NCBI GenBank assembly: GCA_963776225.1
Contig: CAVZLL010000004.1
Location: 992,001-1,056,000 of the forward strand
DNA from: Bog-756 sp963776225
GTDB lineage: Bacteria; Actinomycetota; Acidimicrobiia; Acidimicrobiales; RAAP-2
DNA: 64,000 bases
Direction: 5' to 3'
In this document: positions 24,052-32,540 of the stretch, in pieces
How the letters are laid out: each line of letters opens with the position of its first letter
Numbering within the stretch: position 1 is the first letter of the stretch
Translations under genes and position numbers: made by a program
The notes under the pieces: model-generated
The model's database searches: none
Seen by the model: the letters and a program-made list of their open reading frames with translations, nothing else
Told to the model about the DNA's origin: nothing

Positions 24052-26067
24052 GTGGGAGCGCTCACCGACCCCGTCGTGGTGGCCGGCGTCCCCGCTCCGT
24101 CGCGGGTGGTCTTCGGCCCGCACGAGACCAACCTCGCCACCGGCCGCTCGATCGGGGACCGCCACGTCGGCTACTACGCGGTTCGGGCCGAGGGCGGCGC
24201 GGGGGTGGTGGTCACCGAGACCGCCTCGGTCCACCCCTCCGACTGGCCCTACGAGCGGGCCCCGCTCGCATCGGCGAGCGGACCCGGCTGGCGGGCGATC
24301 GCCGACGCCCTCCGGCCGCACGGGACGGTCGTGCTCGCCGGCCTCGGCCACAGCGGCGCGCAGGGGTCGAGCGCCTACTCGCAGTCCGTGCTGTGGGCTC
24401 CCTCCCGGGTCGCCGACGTGGTCAGCCGCGAGATGCCCATGGAGATGGGATCCGCCGAGATCGCCGCACTGGTGGACGGGTTCGCCTCCTCGGCGCGACT
24501 GGCGGTGGCCTCGGGCCTCCACGGGGTGGAGGTGGATGCCGGGCCGTTCTCGCTGCTGCGCCAGTTCCACTCCGGTCTGACCAATCTGCGCGCGGACGGC
24601 TACGGGGAGGACCGGCTGCGTCTGACCCTCGAGGTGCTCGACGCGGTGCGGGCCGCCATCGGGCCGGGACGCCTGCTCGGCCTGCGCCTCTCCTGCGACG
24701 AGCTGGCCCCGTGGGCCGGGGTCACCCCGGAGCTCGCGGCCGCCCAGGTCGACGTGCTCGCCGACCGGGTCGACCTGCTGGTCGTCGTGCGCGGCGGTCC
24801 CTATTCGACGTCCGCCTACCGGCCCGACGCCCACACCCCGGCGGCGACCAACCTCGACCTCTGCCGGTCCATGCGGGAGGCGGCGTCCGGACGGGTGCCG
24901 GTGGTCCTCCAGGGGAGCGTGATCGACCCGGAGGTGGCCGAGGAGGCGATCGCCTCGCACGTCGCCGACCTGGTCGAGATGACCCGGGCGCAGATCGCCG
25001 AACCCCGCCTGGTCCACCTGGTCCGGTCGGGGGTGCCCGAGCGGGTCCGGCCGTGCATCCTCTGCAACCAGGCCTGCCGGGTGCGCGACAACCGCAACCC
25101 ACTGGTGAGCTGTGTGGGAGAGCCCCGGAGCGGACACGAGACGGTCGACCCCGACCCGCTGTCGGCGCCCCTGTCGGCGGGCGTGGTCGGGCCGGGATCG
25201 GTGCCACCGGGGGGGACCGGCGAGGCCTGGGTGGTCGGGGCCGGCCCGGCCGGGCTCGAGTGCGCGCGGGTGCTCTCGGGTCGCGGCTGGCGGGTGCGGG
25301 TGCTCGAGCGGAGCGGGGGGGCCGGCGGGGCCCTGCGGCGGGCCGCGGTGGGCCCGGGGCGCGGACGGATGGCCGCCCTCGCCGGGTGGCTGCAGACCGA
25401 GTGCGAACGTCAGGGCGTGACCGTCGAGACCGGACGGGACGCCAGCTCCCTCGATCTCGACGAAGCCAGGGACCGCGGCACCGCGGTGATCCTGGCCACC
25501 GGGGGCCGTCCGGCACCGCCCGGGTTCGCGACCGACGGGTCCCGCCCGGTGATCGACGCGGCGAGTGCGCTGGCCGGCGACCGGGGGAATCTTCCCGACG
25601 GTCCGGCGGTGGTCCACGACCCGGTGGGCGGGCCGGTCGGGGTCGGCATCGCCGAGTGGCTGGCCGAGGGAGGGCGCGCCGTCTCCCTGGTGACGCCCGA
25701 CCCGGTCGCCGGGACCCTGCTCTCGATGACCGGCGACCTCGCCGACGCAAACACCCGGCTCCAGCGCGCCGGTGTCCGCCGAGAACTGCGGACCCGGCTG
25801 CGGGCGGTCCGCGACGGTGCGGTGCAGCTCGAGGACGTCTGGACCGGCGAGGAGCGGTCCGTGCGCTGCGCGGTGGTGATCGACTGCGGGCACCGACTGC
25901 CCGAGGAGTCGCTCTACGCGGAGCGACCCGGAACGCCCCGCGCCGGCGACTGCGTCGCCCCCCGCGGGGTGCTCGAGGCGGTGCTCGAGGGACGCCGGCG
26001 CGCGCTCGAGGCCTGCGGGGTGCTCGAGGCGGTCCGCCACCCCGTCTCCGGCGGGGTGATCTCGTGA
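24052..26067 (+). CDS. mycofactocin-system FadH/OYE family oxidoreductase 1
   Basis: 671-residue flavoenzyme of the 2,4-dienoyl-CoA reductase/old yellow enzyme class: an N-terminal FMN TIM barrel (HETNLATG, LAGLGHSGAQGSSAYS), a 4Fe-4S site (CILCNQACRVRDN, with a further Cys near 356), and a C-terminal FAD/NAD(P) domain with WVVGAGPAGLECARVL (about 386-401). Such proteins reduce activated C=C bonds using NADPH through FAD, Fe-S and FMN. Two FadH/OYE types are known companions of mycofactocin cassettes; this looks like type 1. GTG start 2 bases after mftC. Substrate unknown. The C-terminal half is unusually Gly/Arg-rich. Confidence 0.85.
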   Translation: MGALTDPVVVAGVPAPSRVVFGPHETNLATGRSIGDRHVGYYAVRAEGGAGVVVTETASVHPSDWPYERAPLASASGPGWRAIADALRPHGTVVLAGLGHSGAQGSSAYSQSVLWAPSRVADVVSREMPMEMGSAEIAALVDGFASSARLAVASGLHGVEVDAGPFSLLRQFHSGLTNLRADGYGEDRLRLTLEVLDAVRAAIGPGRLLGLRLSCDELAPWAGVTPELAAAQVDVLADRVDLLVVVRGGPYSTSAYRPDAHTPAATNLDLCRSMREAASGRVPVVLQGSVIDPEVAEEAIASHVADLVEMTRAQIAEPRLVHLVRSGVPERVRPCILCNQACRVRDNRNPLVSCVGEPRSGHETVDPDPLSAPLSAGVVGPGSVPPGGTGEAWVVGAGPAGLECARVLSGRGWRVRVLERSGGAGGALRRAAVGPGRGRMAALAGWLQTECERQGVTVETGRDASSLDLDEARDRGTAVILATGGRPAPPGFATDGSRPVIDAASALAGDRGNLPDGPAVVHDPVGGPVGVGIAEWLAEGGRAVSLVTPDPVAGTLLSMTGDLADANTRLQRAGVRRELRTRLRAVRDGAVQLEDVWTGEERSVRCAVVIDCGHRLPEESLYAERPGTPRAGDCVAPRGVLEAVLEGRRRALEACGVLEAVRHPVSGGVIS

Positions 26068-26915
26068 CCGAGGACGTGGCGAGCAACGCGAACGGGGTGG
26101 GCCGGGTGGCCGGGCGGGTGGCCGGCAAGGTCGCACTGGTCACCGGAGCGGCCCGCGGGCAGGGGCGCAACCATGCGGTCCGCCTCGCCGAGGAGGGTGC
26201 CGCGGTCATCGCGCTCGACGTGTGCGCCCCCATCGCCGGGCTCGGCTACCCGACGGCGACCGAGGCCGATCTCGCCGAGACGGCACGCCAGGTCGAGGGT
26301 ATCGGCGGCCGGGTGGTGAGCGCCGCGGTCGACGTCCGCGACGGCGATGCGCTGGCCGGCGCGGTGTCCGCCGGAGTCGAGCGCATCGGCCGGCTCGACA
26401 TCGTCGTGGCCAACGCCGGGGTGTGCTCGGTCCAACGGTGGGACGAGGTCACGCCCGAGCTCTGGGACACGGTCCTCGGGGTCAACCTGACCGGCGCCTG
26501 GAACACCTGTGTCGCCGCGCTCCCCCACCTGCTCGCCGCCGGCGGCGGGTCGATCATCCTGATCAGCTCGGTCGCCGGACTCAAGGGCCAGCCGTTCTTC
26601 GCCCCCTACGTGGCCTCCAAGCACGGGCTGGTCGGGGTCATGCGGTGCCTCTCGAACGAGCTGGCCTCGCAGGGGGTCCGGGTCAACACCGTCCACCCGA
26701 CCGGGGTCGACACCCCGATGCTGGCGGCCATGCATGGCCTCACCGAGCGCATCGAGGCCAGCCCCGACGTGGGCCCCCTGTACCTCAATTCGCTGCCCGT
26801 CCGACTGGTCCAGGCCTCCGACGTCACCAACGCGGTGCTCTACCTCGCCTCCGACGAGTCGCGGTACGTGACCGGGCACACCATGACCGTCGACGCGGGC
26901 GCGTCGGCGCGCTGA
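26064..26915 (+). CDS. mycofactocin-coupled SDR oxidoreductase
   Basis: 283-residue SDR with TGAARGQG (27-34) and the insertion after the second strand (ALDVCAPIAGLGYPTATEAD, about 50-69) that marks mycofactocin-coupled SDRs, whose NAD(H) is tightly bound and is thought to be re-oxidised by mycofactocin and not exchanged. The catalytic YVASK is near residue 183. It oxidises a presumed alcohol or hydroxy-acyl substrate. The GTG start overlaps the previous stop (GTGA), so it belongs to the operon. Typically such SDRs are scattered; here it is inside the biosynthetic locus. Confidence 0.92.
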   Translation: MTEDVASNANGVGRVAGRVAGKVALVTGAARGQGRNHAVRLAEEGAAVIALDVCAPIAGLGYPTATEADLAETARQVEGIGGRVVSAAVDVRDGDALAGAVSAGVERIGRLDIVVANAGVCSVQRWDEVTPELWDTVLGVNLTGAWNTCVAALPHLLAAGGGSIILISSVAGLKGQPFFAPYVASKHGLVGVMRCLSNELASQGVRVNTVHPTGVDTPMLAAMHGLTERIEASPDVGPLYLNSLPVRLVQASDVTNAVLYLASDESRYVTGHTMTVDAGASAR

Positions 26916-26923
26916 GGGACGAC

Positions 26924-28906
26924 ATGAGCTCGTCCGGCCGGTACCGCCACCTCTTCTCCCCCCTGCGGCTCGGGCCGGTGACCGTGCCCAACCGGATCGT
27001 CTTCTCGGCCCACCTGACCAACTACGCGACCGAGGGGCTGCCCACCGAGCAGCACGTCGCCTACTACGCGGCCCGGGCGGCGGGCGGGACCGGGCTCATC
27101 GTGACCGAGGAGCACTCCACCCACCCGACCGACTGGCCCTACGAGAAGCTCATCCACGGGTTCCGGCCCGAGGTGGTCGACGGCTACCGGCGGATCACCG
27201 ATGCGGTCCACGCCCACGACGTCCCGATCTTCGCCCAGATCAACCACAACGGCGGCCAGGCCTCGAGCATGTACACCCGCCTCCCGGTGTGGGCGCCGAG
27301 CCCGATCCCCGACCCGCTGTTCCGCGAAGTGCCAAAGGCCGTCGAACATCACGAGATCCACGAGATCGTCGAGGGTTACGCACTGGTCGCCGCCCACTGC
27401 GCCGCGGGAGGCTTCGACGGGGTCGAGCTCCAGTGCTCGCACTCGTCGATCGTGCGCGGGTTCCTCTCGCCGGCCACCAACACACGGGCGGACGAGTACG
27501 GGGGATCCCTCGCCGACCGGGCGAGGCTCCTGCTCGAGATCGTCGACGCGGTCCGGTCGACCATCGGCCCCGGCCAGGCGCTCGGCGTCCGCCTCTGCGG
27601 GGACGAGCTCATCGAGGGGGGCACCGACATCGCGGACGCGGTGGCGATCGCCCGCATGGTCGAGGCGACCGGCCGGGTCGACTACATCAACACCTCGATC
27701 GGCGTGGCCACGGCCACCCTCTACATGATCGAGGCGAGCATGCAGGTCCCGCCCGGCTACGCGCTGTTCGTCCCGAGCGCCCTCCGGGACGCGGTGGGAC
27801 TCCCGGTGGTCGGGGTCGGCCGGTTCAAGGACCCGCTGCAGGCGGAGCGGGCCCTCGCCGAGGGGGTCTGCGACCTGGTCGGCGTGGTCCGCGGGCAGAT
27901 CGCCGACCCGGACTTCGCCGCCAAGGCCCGGTCGGGACATGCCACCGACATCCGCACCTGCCTCTCCTGCAACCAGGAGTGCGTGGGCAGGATGGGCCTC
28001 AACCGATGGCTCGGTTGCATCGAGAACCCGGTCTGCGGACGGGAGGCGGCCATCGTCCCCCTGGTCCGGCGCCGGCGCTCGATCGTGGTGGTCGGTGGGG
28101 GGCCGGGTGGGCTGCAGGCGGCGGTCACCGGAGCCGAGCGCGGCCACCGCGTGGTCCTCTTCGAGCGCAGCCACCGGCTCGGGGGACAGGCCCGGGTGGC
28201 CGCGACCGTCCCGAGTCGCGCCGAGTTCTTCGACATCGCCCGCAACCTGATCGTGGCCGCCCGGCGCGAGGGCGTCGAGCTCCGGACCGGGGTCGAGGCG
28301 ACCGCGGCCGCGGTGCGCGCCGAGGCCCCCGACGTGGTGGTCCTGGCCACCGGTGCCCGTCCGCTGCGCCCGTGGTGGGCCGGCGACGAGCCCCGGGTGG
28401 TCGACGTGCGCGACGTCCTGGAGGACCGGGTCCGTCCGGAGGGCCGGGTGGTCCTGGTGGACGAGCTCGGGTTCCACCAGGCGACGTCCACGGCCGAGCT
28501 CATGGCGGACCGGGGCTGCGTGGTCGAGATCGTGACCAACGCGATGGTCGTGGGCCAGGATCTCGGCATCACCCTCGACCTCGAGACGTGGAACGTGAAG
28601 GCCCACGCCAAGGGCATCGGCCAGAGCGTCGACCTGGTGCCGATGGGGGTGGCCAGGGTCGGCGAAGGGACCCCCGACTCGGGGCTCGGGCCGGTCGTGC
28701 TCACCCTGCAGCACCACCCGACCGGGACCGAGCAGGTCCGCCACTGCGACTGGGTGGTCTGTGCCGTCCACCAGCAACCCGAGGACGAGCTGTTCCACGA
28801 GCTGGCGGGCGCCCCCTTCGAGGTCCACCGGATCGGCGACTGCCTGGCCCCGCGCAGGGCCCACGCCGCGGTCGTGGAGGGCCACCGGGTGGCGGTCGCG
28901 CTGTGA
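26924..28906 (+). CDS. mycofactocin-system FadH/OYE family oxidoreductase 2
   Basis: 660-residue paralogue of the enzyme at 24052-26067: FMN barrel (FSAHLTNYATEG, QINHNGGQASS), Fe-S site CLSCNQECVGRMGLNRWLGC (about 345-364) and an FAD/NAD(P) half starting VVVGGGPGGLQAAV (near 387). Better conserved than type 1 in the OYE active-site region (INHNGGQ). Probable function is reduction or isomerisation of an enoyl substrate coupled to NAD(P)H. ATG 26924 is 8 bases after the SDR stop with GAGGG ahead. Followed by etfA with a 4-base overlap, suggesting electron exchange with the ETF, which is an inference. Confidence 0.88.
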   Translation: MSSSGRYRHLFSPLRLGPVTVPNRIVFSAHLTNYATEGLPTEQHVAYYAARAAGGTGLIVTEEHSTHPTDWPYEKLIHGFRPEVVDGYRRITDAVHAHDVPIFAQINHNGGQASSMYTRLPVWAPSPIPDPLFREVPKAVEHHEIHEIVEGYALVAAHCAAGGFDGVELQCSHSSIVRGFLSPATNTRADEYGGSLADRARLLLEIVDAVRSTIGPGQALGVRLCGDELIEGGTDIADAVAIARMVEATGRVDYINTSIGVATATLYMIEASMQVPPGYALFVPSALRDAVGLPVVGVGRFKDPLQAERALAEGVCDLVGVVRGQIADPDFAAKARSGHATDIRTCLSCNQECVGRMGLNRWLGCIENPVCGREAAIVPLVRRRRSIVVVGGGPGGLQAAVTGAERGHRVVLFERSHRLGGQARVAATVPSRAEFFDIARNLIVAARREGVELRTGVEATAAAVRAEAPDVVVLATGARPLRPWWAGDEPRVVDVRDVLEDRVRPEGRVVLVDELGFHQATSTAELMADRGCVVEIVTNAMVVGQDLGITLDLETWNVKAHAKGIGQSVDLVPMGVARVGEGTPDSGLGPVVLTLQHHPTGTEQVRHCDWVVCAVHQQPEDELFHELAGAPFEVHRIGDCLAPRRAHAAVVEGHRVAVAL

Positions 28907-29988
28907 CCCCTCACGGTGTGGCTGGCGGGAGCGGGAGCGCGGTGGCGGTGCTCGTGGCCCGGGGGGGACGTCTCCCGGGCGGGGCCGGGGAAACGGTCTC
29001 GGAGGCGGGCGGGAACGCGCTCGTGGTCGGCTCGGACGCAGAGGAGGCGGCCGCTTCGCTGACCGGCGCCACGACGGCACGGTGGTGCGAGACGGGGCCC
29101 GACTTCCGGCCCGGCGAACTGGCCCGGGCGCTCGCTCCGGCGGTCGCGGCCGTCCCGCTGGTCCTCCTCCCCGCCTCACCGGACGGCAGGGACCTCGCGC
29201 CCCGTCTCGCGGCAGCGCTCGATCGGCCGCTCCTGGCCCGCGCGCTGCGCGCGACGTGCGTGACCGGCGAGACGGACCGGGGAGGAACGTGGGTCCGGGC
29301 CTGTGTGGCTCGGCTCGACGACCGCGTGCTGGTGCCCGTCGAGGTCCACGGACCGGCCGTGGTCACCCTGGTCGGCGGCGGACGCGCGGCGCACCAGGCG
29401 TCACAGCGACCACCCGGTGCGGGAGGGCCGACCGATCTGGGCCCGGTCACCCTGGCAGCCGGCGACAGCCCTCCGGAGGGACCGGGCGGCGAGGTCGTGC
29501 TCGAGGAGCTGCTCGAGCCCGACCTCCACACGATGGACCTGGCAGACGCGACCCGGGTGCTGGCCGGCGGGGCCGGCCTGGTCCCGGGTGACGACGACCG
29601 ACGGGCCACCGCCGTCTTCGACCTGCTCGGCGACGTCGCCGCCGCCCTCGGCGGCTCGGCCGGCGCGACCCGGGTGGTCACCGACGCGGGGTGGACCGGC
29701 TACGAGCGCCAGATCGGCACCACCGGGGTGGCCGTCGACCCCGACCTCTACGTCGCGTTCGGGGTGTCGGGCGCAGCCCAGCACGTCGGCGGCCTCGGTG
29801 CCCCCCGCCACGTGGTCAGCGTCAACACCGACGCCTCCTCGCCGATGACGGCGATGGCCGACCTCGGGCTGGTCACCGACGCCCAGGGACTGCTGCTCGA
29901 GCTCGCCCGTCGGCTGGCGGTCCCCCTGCCAGAGACCCTGTCGAGCGGGAACGGAGGGTCCGGTGGGTCCGGTGGGTCCGGTGGCTGA
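28903..29988 (+). CDS. electron transfer flavoprotein alpha-subunit-like protein, mycofactocin-associated
   Basis: 361 residues. The C-terminal FAD domain is clear: VVTDAGWTGYERQIGTTGVA, LYVAFGVSGAAQHVGGL and the NTDASSPM loop that corresponds to NKDPEAPI in ETF-alpha. The N-terminal half is divergent and Ala/Pro-rich, so only the FAD domain is securely recognised. It would hold FAD and pass electrons to the FixC-like quinone reductase. The C-terminus is a GSGGSGGSGG tail from 9-base repeats that also supply the fixC start codons. GTG start overlaps the preceding stop by 4 bases. Confidence 0.85.
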   Translation: MTPHGVAGGSGSAVAVLVARGGRLPGGAGETVSEAGGNALVVGSDAEEAAASLTGATTARWCETGPDFRPGELARALAPAVAAVPLVLLPASPDGRDLAPRLAAALDRPLLARALRATCVTGETDRGGTWVRACVARLDDRVLVPVEVHGPAVVTLVGGGRAAHQASQRPPGAGGPTDLGPVTLAAGDSPPEGPGGEVVLEELLEPDLHTMDLADATRVLAGGAGLVPGDDDRRATAVFDLLGDVAAALGGSAGATRVVTDAGWTGYERQIGTTGVAVDPDLYVAFGVSGAAQHVGGLGAPRHVVSVNTDASSPMTAMADLGLVTDAQGLLLELARRLAVPLPETLSSGNGGSGGSGGSGG

Positions 29989-31288
29989 CCCGGACCTGGA
30001 CGCCGTGGTGGTCGGGGCGGGGCCGGCCGGCGCCTCGGCGGCGCTGGCCCTTGCCAGGGCCGGCCGCTCGGTGGTCCTGCTCGAGCGCGGGCCCTTCCCC
30101 GGGTCCAAGAACGTCTACGGCGGGGTGGTGTACGGCCGGGTGCTCGACGAGATCCTGCCCGGGTGGTGGGACGAGGTGCCGGTCGAACGCTGGGTGGTAC
30201 GCCGCTCGACGATGATCATGACCCCGACCCAGTCGCTCTCGGTCGACTACCGCTCGCACGACTGGGGCGCCGCCCCGTACAACGGCTTCACCACCCTGCG
30301 CAGCCACTTCGACGGCTGGCTGGCCGGCAAGGCGACCGGGGCCGGAGCCCGGTTGGTGACCTCCACCGTCGCGACGGCCCTCCTGCGAGACCCGTCGGGA
30401 CGGGTGATCGGGGTGCGGACCGATCGCGACGGCGGCGAGCTGCGGGCGCCGGTGGTGATCGCCTGCGACGGGGTCAACTCCTTCCTGGCCAAGGAGGCCG
30501 GGCTGCACCCACGGGTCGACGCGTCCCACCACACCCTCGGGGTCAAGGAGGTCCTCGACCTCCCTCCGGGCGCCATCAACGAGCGGTTCGGTGTCGCGAG
30601 CCGCGAGGGGGTCGACATCGAGATGCTCGGGTGCACCGGGCCGGTCCCGGGTGGGGGCTTCCTCTACACCAACGAGCAGACGGTGAGCGTCGGCGTCGTG
30701 CTCTCCCTCACCGGGCTTGCCGAGGCCGCCGTGCGGCCCGAGGAGCTCGTGGCCGACCTCAAGGCACATCCGGCCATCGCCCCGCTGCTGCGGGGCTCCT
30801 CCCTCCGCGAGTACTCGGCCCACCTCATCCCCGAGGGCGGGTACGACACGATGCCCGAGCTGGTCGGTGACGGTCTCCTGGTGGCCGGGGACGCCGCGGC
30901 GATGACCCTCGCCACCGGGATCTGGCTGGAGGGGGTCAACTTCGCCATCGGCTCGGGCTACGCCGCGGGGCGCGCGGCGGACCGGGCCCTCACCGCCGGC
31001 GACTGCTCGACACGGGGGCTGGCGTCGTACCGCGCCGACCTCGAAGGCCAGTTCGTCCTGGCCGACCACAAACGGCTGCGCAGGGCTCCGGCCCTCGTGC
31101 TCTCCGACCGGGTGCAGCGGCGCTACCCGGGACTCCTCTGCGACCTCGCCGAGGGGATGTTCACCGTGACCAACCCGGCCCCCAAGCCCGGCGGCCTCCG
31201 GGTCACCCGGGACGCGGCGGCGCGACACGGGGTCACCCTGCGCCAGCTGGCGGTCGACACCCTCCGCGGACTCAGGATCTTCGGGTGA
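29963..31288 (+). CDS. FixC-like ETF:quinone oxidoreductase, mycofactocin-associated
   Basis: FAD protein of the geranylgeranyl-reductase/ETF-QO family, about 441 residues. N-terminal Rossmann motif VVVGAGPAGASAALALARAG, then ERGPFPGSKNVYGGVVYG, diagnostic of FixC; GDGLLVAGDAAAM and TGIWLEGVNFAIGSGYAAG in the second FAD motif. With the FixX-like protein it would accept electrons from the ETF and deliver them to membrane quinone. Three in-frame GTGs (29963, 29972, 29981) lie inside the etfA tail repeat; 29963 is taken because GGAGGG is 4 bases ahead. Overlap with etfA is up to 26 bases. Confidence 0.9.
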   Translation: MGPVGPVADPDLDAVVVGAGPAGASAALALARAGRSVVLLERGPFPGSKNVYGGVVYGRVLDEILPGWWDEVPVERWVVRRSTMIMTPTQSLSVDYRSHDWGAAPYNGFTTLRSHFDGWLAGKATGAGARLVTSTVATALLRDPSGRVIGVRTDRDGGELRAPVVIACDGVNSFLAKEAGLHPRVDASHHTLGVKEVLDLPPGAINERFGVASREGVDIEMLGCTGPVPGGGFLYTNEQTVSVGVVLSLTGLAEAAVRPEELVADLKAHPAIAPLLRGSSLREYSAHLIPEGGYDTMPELVGDGLLVAGDAAAMTLATGIWLEGVNFAIGSGYAAGRAADRALTAGDCSTRGLASYRADLEGQFVLADHKRLRRAPALVLSDRVQRRYPGLLCDLAEGMFTVTNPAPKPGGLRVTRDAAARHGVTLRQLAVDTLRGLRIFG

Positions 31289-31587
31289 GCGGTCCTGCAC
31301 GGTGGCGCGGGATCTCCTTCGAGGAGCGCATGGCCACGGTGGACTTCCGGGTCGGGGAGCGCGCCCACATCACCGTCGAGTCCGACGTGTGCCGGTCGTG
31401 TACGACGCGGGAATGTGTGACCGCCTGCCCGGCAGACCTCTTCGCCCCGACCGCGGACGGCGGCATCCTCTTCAATTACGAGGAGTGCTTCGAGTGCGGG
31501 ACCTGCTACATGGTCTGCAACCGCGAGGGTGCGATCACCTGGACCTACCCGGACGGCGGGCACGGCGTCGTCTTCCACCACGGATGA
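31285..31587 (+). CDS. FixX-like ferredoxin, mycofactocin-associated
   Basis: 100-residue Fe-S protein. Eight cysteines: C36-x2-C39-x4-C44-x3-C48-P and C68-x2-C71-x2-C74-x3-C78 (FNYEECFECGTCYMVCN). The second set is the FixX/ETF-QO cluster; the extra upstream cysteines suggest a second 4Fe-4S site, more than enterobacterial FixX has. It should act as the small subunit of the quinone reductase with the FixC-like protein. GTG start overlaps the fixC stop (GTGA). Confidence 0.92.
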   Translation: MSGPARWRGISFEERMATVDFRVGERAHITVESDVCRSCTTRECVTACPADLFAPTADGGILFNYEECFECGTCYMVCNREGAITWTYPDGGHGVVFHHG

Positions 31588-32540
31588 GCGCCGCCACGGG
31601 CCCCCTGGTGGTCGTCTGCCTCCGGATCGGCGACCTCCGTCCCGAGATCGGCCCGCTCACCGGCGCGGTGACCCGCGACCCGCTCGGGGTCGGACTGACC
31701 GCGGCCGACGCGTCGGCACTCGAGCACGCGCTGCGGGTCGCCGAGGCCTGGTCCGGACGCGTCCTCGCCCTCTCCGCGGGGCCGCCGTCGATCGACCCGG
31801 TGCTGCACGAGGTGCTCGCGCTCGGGGTCGAGGTGGTCCGCATACCCCTCGCCGGCGAGGCCGACCGGCCCCGCTACAACCAGGAGCTGGCCGACGACGA
31901 GCGCCGGCTCGCGCGTGCCCTGGCGGCCGCGATGGAACCCCACGGACCCGTCGACCTCGTGCTGTGCGGGGACCGCTCGGTCGACCGGGGCACCGGCGCC
32001 CTCCCCGCCTACCTGGCCCACGAGCTTGGTGCGGCCCAGGCGCTCGGCCTGGTCGTCCTCGACCCCCGGAGCGGCGCCGAGGGACGGTTCCTCGTGGCCG
32101 AGCGTCGCCTCGACGCAGGGTGGCGGGAACGGCTCCGGGTGCCGCTGCCCGCGGTCTGCTCAGTCGAGGGCGCCGGGATCCGGCTCCGGCGGGCCACCCT
32201 CGGCGGGATGCTCTCGGCCGGCGGGGTGCCGCTGCTCGCCGACGACGCAGACCCGCTGTCCGCGGACAGCGGCCAGGACAGGTCTGTGCCGGCCGCCGGT
32301 CGCGTGCACGCGGGGTCGACCGTCCCGTTCCGCCCGCGCACCCGGGTCGTCCCGCCGCCGGACGGGGACGACCCGCGGGTCCGCATGCTCGCGCTGACCG
32401 GTGCCCTGGTGGCCCACGACCCTCCCATCGTGGTGGAGCCGGCGGACGCGCAGGAGGCGGCCGACGTCCTCCTCGCCTACCTCGCCCGCCACGGGTACCT
32501 GCCCGCACCGGTCGGGCACCCGTCGGAAGGCCGGCGGTGA
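31584..32540 (+). CDS. electron transfer flavoprotein beta-subunit-like protein, mycofactocin-associated
   Basis: 318 residues, ETF-beta fold. Recognised from DASALEHALRVAEAWSGRVL at the N-terminus, LVLCGDRSVDRGTGALPAYL (the AMP/adenine-domain loop equivalent to AIDGDTGQ) and LGAAQALGLVVL. The C-terminal third carries an Asp/Pro-rich insert unlike textbook EtfB, and sequence similarity is weak overall. It would pair with the alpha-like protein at 28903. Gene order etfA-fixC-fixX-etfB differs from the fixABCX order of nitrogen fixers. ATG overlaps the fixX stop (ATGA). Confidence 0.82.
   Translation: MSAATGPLVVVCLRIGDLRPEIGPLTGAVTRDPLGVGLTAADASALEHALRVAEAWSGRVLALSAGPPSIDPVLHEVLALGVEVVRIPLAGEADRPRYNQELADDERRLARALAAAMEPHGPVDLVLCGDRSVDRGTGALPAYLAHELGAAQALGLVVLDPRSGAEGRFLVAERRLDAGWRERLRVPLPAVCSVEGAGIRLRRATLGGMLSAGGVPLLADDADPLSADSGQDRSVPAAGRVHAGSTVPFRPRTRVVPPPDGDDPRVRMLALTGALVAHDPPIVVEPADAQEAADVLLAYLARHGYLPAPVGHPSEGRR

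Noticed and set aside
24052..26067. First FadH/OYE protein considered as a replacement MftD
   Set aside because: It has the FadH-type Fe-S and FAD/NAD domains and no LldD-type active site (no His/Arg pattern of the alpha-hydroxyacid oxidase family). A substitution is possible but cannot be called from sequence.
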